Made by a program: the position numbers and the translations under genes. From Ypsolopha sequella (taxonomy: Eukaryota > Arthropoda > Insecta > Lepidoptera > Ypsolophidae): a DNA stretch of 64,000 nucleotides. Under the pieces are notes generated by a model. The model had not been told where the DNA came from and did no database searches. It saw only the letters and a list, made by a program, of their open reading frames with translations. Of the stretch, positions 61,151 to 64,000 are shown piece by piece. Every line of letters starts with the position of its first letter. Within the stretch, counting starts at the first letter, position 1. The stretch covers positions 25,372,069 through 25,436,068 of the forward strand of contig OW203993.1 of assembly GCA_934047225.1 (NCBI GenBank), written 5' to 3'.

Positions 61151-61396
61151 CTGGGTGTAAAAATGACCTGCTCAGAAAATTAAACCACATGCTCTACTGA
61201 TTATACTGAACCACTTCCACAGAAAAACTTTTGCAACAACGCAAAAAAAAATCACTTTCCCATACATTTTTTTCATAGCTACTATGGGAAAGTGAATTTT
61301 TTTCGCGTTGTTGCAAAAGCTTTTCTGTGGAAGTGGTTCAGTATAATCAGTAGAGCAGGTGGTTTAATTTTCTAAGCAGGTCATTATTACACCCGG
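61151..61396. mobile_element. 246-bp palindromic MITE, TA-flanked
   Basis: CTGGGTGTAAAAATGACCTGC and GCAGGTCATTATTACACCCGG; TA on both sides; arms about 110 bp with a short centre. Confidence 0.85.
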
Positions 61397-61887
61397 TATA
61401 ATAAATAAAATAAAAAATATTCGTACACTGTTCCATGAATCTATCCGGTTTCTTCGTTTAAATGACATCTCCAGGCACTAAAACAATTAATATATACAAA
61501 AGAGAAACCTGTTTTTCAGAAAATGTAATATGAAATATATAAATAATAAGTACCTGAAAATGTCATTAAAATGATAGTAAAAAAAGTATATTGATTTGTA
61601 TATAGATTTTTAGAACAGTGTACCTACTAAGTATTTTTTTTATTTTATTTACATTTATGATGCCCGTCCATTAATAAGTGACAGATAACAGCTATTAGAA
61701 AGGTTAAATAAAATAAAATAATATTTCAAATCACGTACTATTATTTATTTTTCAAAACTCTTATTAAACTTGGGAGTGTAGATAGGTATACTAAACTAGG
61801 GCGAACATTTGATCATTATAACGGCAGTAACATGCATCATGATCATAATTTGAACAAACTTAGAGGTAGTATCCGTGCCAATACAAA
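61397..61887. other. Intergenic, nothing recognised
   Basis: AT-rich; no feature. Confidence 0.35.
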
Positions 61888-61970
61888 AGAGTTTTATAAA
61901 TGGCAGCCGAAGTATGCATTTCTGTCAGAATTCTATACTTCAGCCGCCGCGCGCCGTTTATAAAACTCCA
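61888..61970. repeat. 83-bp hairpin
   Basis: GAGTTTTATAAA and TTTATAAAACTC flank CCGAAGTAT/ATACTTC; short MITE-like. Confidence 0.55.
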
Positions 61971-61983
61971 GTTACATTTTTTC

Positions 61984-62360
61984 AAGAGTGCTTTCGCAGC
62001 CGGATTGTGAAATACCCGTCTTTTCTAATTAATCGAAACAGAACACTTAAATTCAAAATTCACTTAATAGTTATTCATTAAAACCATATTACCTATATAT
62101 TGTGTATGTTGCCATCGCAAAGATTCCATTGTATTCTGTAAATTAGAAATTAAAAATTTTCAAAATTGGGTTCTGTAAATTAGAATTTCAAAATTTTTTA
62201 ATTATAATTTACAGAAACCAATGAAAACTTTGCGATGACAACATACACAATACATAGGTTTTGTTAAATAACAGTTGAGTGAATTTTGAATTTAAGTGTT
62301 CTATTTCGATTTATTAGAAAAAGGCGGGTATTTCACAATCCGGCTGCGATAGCGCTCTTA
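61984..62360. mobile_element. TTTCGCAGCCGG foldback, complete copy
   Basis: CTTTCGCAGCCGGATTGTGA and TCACAATCCGGCTGCGATAG; arms of about 150 bp. Partial copies at 11944 and 58138. Confidence 0.83.
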
Positions 62361-62766
62361 ACGTCATCAACACTTGAAGTTAAATTATTTGGCACATAAC
62401 TGCTAGATAATTTGCTTCAAAAAAACAAGTTTCATTGCTCTCATTATACTAAACTTAAAAACAATAATACCTTTCATTAAAACATAAACTGTCAAATAAA
62501 CTCCACCCGAAAATTAAAATTATATTTGATTGAACCAAACTTTGGCACAATTGTTTCTCCCAAATCAAATTATGCAATTGTTTATTTTTAACGACAGTAA
62601 CATTAGTCAGAATTAAAAAAAAATTAGTTCGGCGGCAACTACAATCAACCCTATCTCACAATAATATTTGAAAGTTTGTAGGTACGCTAGGTTACCTTTA
62701 AAAATACTTATATACTTGGTCGGCCGTGGCACCACATGTCACATTTTGCTTTGTAACAATTCTAAC
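62361..62766. other. Intergenic, nothing recognised
   Basis: No feature found downstream of the minus-strand gene. Confidence 0.35.
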
Positions 62767-62772
62767 TTTATT
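62767..62772 (-). promoter_or_regulatory. Polyadenylation signal of the right-edge gene
   Basis: AATAAA on the minus strand, about 135 nt after the stop codon at 62907. Confidence 0.55.
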
Positions 62773-62906
62773 CCATACTATATTTATAGGAATTATATTT
62801 TGCGTTTTAATTAATTAACAATATAAAAATAATAATATAATTCCCATACATTTAGTACGAACTAAAGTTTCAATTGTTATTATGCTGCGCCCCCTGTCAC
62901 TGTCAT

Positions 62907-63593
62907 CTACGCTCCATCAGATCCTTGTAGCACTGAAATGAAATACAATTGAGATCTCAATGAGGGATAGGAAAAATAGTAATCGATTGGCATAAAGAAA
63001 TTAAAAATAGACAAAAAAAAATCAAAGTGAATAATCGTTGGTGAAATGTGGGTGTAGTACAACATGAATTTTGTGGTGCAGATTGAGGCTTGCACTTCAT
63101 AAATTTACATTCTAAAACACTTCTGACACCACAAAATTTATGTGGTGACAAATGTTTTAAAATTTTTATTAATATGTCGTCAAATCCTTTATGGATCCAA
63201 GTTGTCCGAAATAAAAGTTTTTTTTTTTATTATTTGTATACTTTGTGAACATGCTCCATTATAGTAAAGATGATATTCGAATTAACTAGAATTTTAATAG
63301 CGGGACCCACACTGAAATACATGGTGATGACCTCCATGGTGTAGTCAGTAATATCTCTCGTCTGCTCTGGGAGTCCTAAATTCAGTTCCTAGTTATTCAT
63401 TTATTTTAATAAATAAATAAATATAAAAATAATAGGAAAAATATTTATGAGAACAAAAATCGCTTACCGGCGTTCAAATCACCACTATTATTTGTTATTT
63501 GTTTCCAGTTCTCCAATCCTCCGATGGGTACAATTAACTCGCTGACCAATTCATTATTTAGCATTGGCAGAACATCAAGCGATATATTATTGG
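62907..63593 (-). CDS. Last two coding exons of an unidentified gene
   Basis: Exon A 63593-63468: acceptor TTTTTCAG, donor AACGCCG|GTAAGC. Exon B 62932-62907: acceptor TGTATTTCATTTCAG, seven codons and TAG. The join keeps frame (phase 1) and gives a 50-residue C terminus containing ISLDVLPMLNNELVSELIVP and IGGLENWKQ, ending VLQGSDGA. The pattern L-x2-L-x2-E-L-x2-E-L-I-x2-IG resembles the second half of a SAM-like domain, a weak match. Strong splice sites and the AATAAA downstream argue for a real gene. The remaining exons lie to the right of the window. Confidence 0.65.
63328..63435 (+). mobile_element. tRNA-derived SINE head with A-rich tail, in intron
   Basis: CCATGGTGTAGTCAGTAATA (A-box-like), AATTCAGTTCC (B-box-like) 34 bp later, then an (AAAT)n tail. 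Confidence 0.45.
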
Positions 63594-64000
63594 CTGAAAA
63601 AGATTAGATGTATTTTAAGAAATGGTAAACTAATTTTCTAAATGCAATTCTGGCCATTTATACGGGTTATAAGGGCTTCCAGCCAAATAATCTCATATAT
63701 ATTCGACTGATGGTTCAGGCCAATAAATGTTTAATTTAACGTTGCATTCCTAAGTGCCTGGGTCAATGTAAAATTTTACTGTCATAGTGAATTTTACATT
63801 TCTGACAAGGTTTATTGAAAGACTTCGAGCTTTTCATTTCCACTCGGGTGGTTGTGGAACGGGTGGCAGTTAATTTTTACCTTTAGCCCCGGCGTTTAGG
63901 AGCGCTACCTTTAGTAGTGAAACATACTGGTTGATAAGATGGTGTTGCGGAAGCCGGAAACTGGCTATAATAATTGTCTATACAAACTACTTTTAATATG
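63594..64000. other. Intron of the right-edge gene
   Basis: No further exon recognised before the window end. Confidence 0.4.

Noticed and set aside
1..64000. Endogenous viral sequence or toxin gene
   Set aside because: No capsid, envelope, integrase/gag or toxin-like ORF was recognised; all reverse transcriptases here are of the non-LTR type.

Overview
The window looks like nuclear DNA from a moth or butterfly (Lepidoptera). It is AT-rich, has spliced genes with long introns, and is packed with repeats. Among these are the abundant repeat that begins CCGGCCAAGTGCGAGTC and ends in AGGGTTCCGT-type termini, RTE- and Jockey-like LINE fragments, a mariner, piggyBac-like and hAT-like non-autonomous elements, tRNA-derived SINEs and many foldback MITEs. 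There is no operon, CRISPR array, rRNA or other prokaryotic feature. Family calls come from reading motifs; no database search was possible.

Three host genes are supported. (1) At 794-1501 (+) a single-exon ORF encodes a 235-aa protein with five U1/matrin-like C2H2 zinc fingers. (2) From 47352 down to 8467 (-) lies a pickpocket-type DEG/ENaC sodium channel. I reconstructed ten coding exons by joining splice sites; the phases agree throughout and give 1761 nt (586 aa plus stop), with both transmembrane segments, the N-terminal HG motif, the cysteine-rich extracellular domain and the GxS pore motif. (3) At 62907-63593 (-) are the last two coding exons of an unidentified gene whose other exons lie beyond the right edge.

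The channel gene covers about 39 kb, almost all of it transposon-filled intron. Intron 9 alone (8610-24928) holds an RTE LINE, a Jockey-like LINE split by a mariner, an hAT-like element, several foldbacks and multiple copies of the AGGGTTCCGT repeat. Exon 8 is squeezed between a TTAA-flanked piggyBac-like element and a TA-flanked MITE whose edge touches the splice-acceptor region. Exon 9 has a 140-bp tandem copy that keeps the acceptor but lacks the donor. The last exon is followed by a 72-bp minisatellite, and intron 5 contains a 37-bp minisatellite.

Many transposons can be dated relative to one another by nesting: mariner in LINE; LINEs in an RTE tail (shown by an uninterrupted copy at 59370); a THAP/DDE_4 element in a MITE-like repeat; and three insertions within one AGGGTTCCGT copy at 4877-5880. 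I see no new defence or enzymatic system. The most interesting content is the transposon-modified exon architecture of the channel gene.
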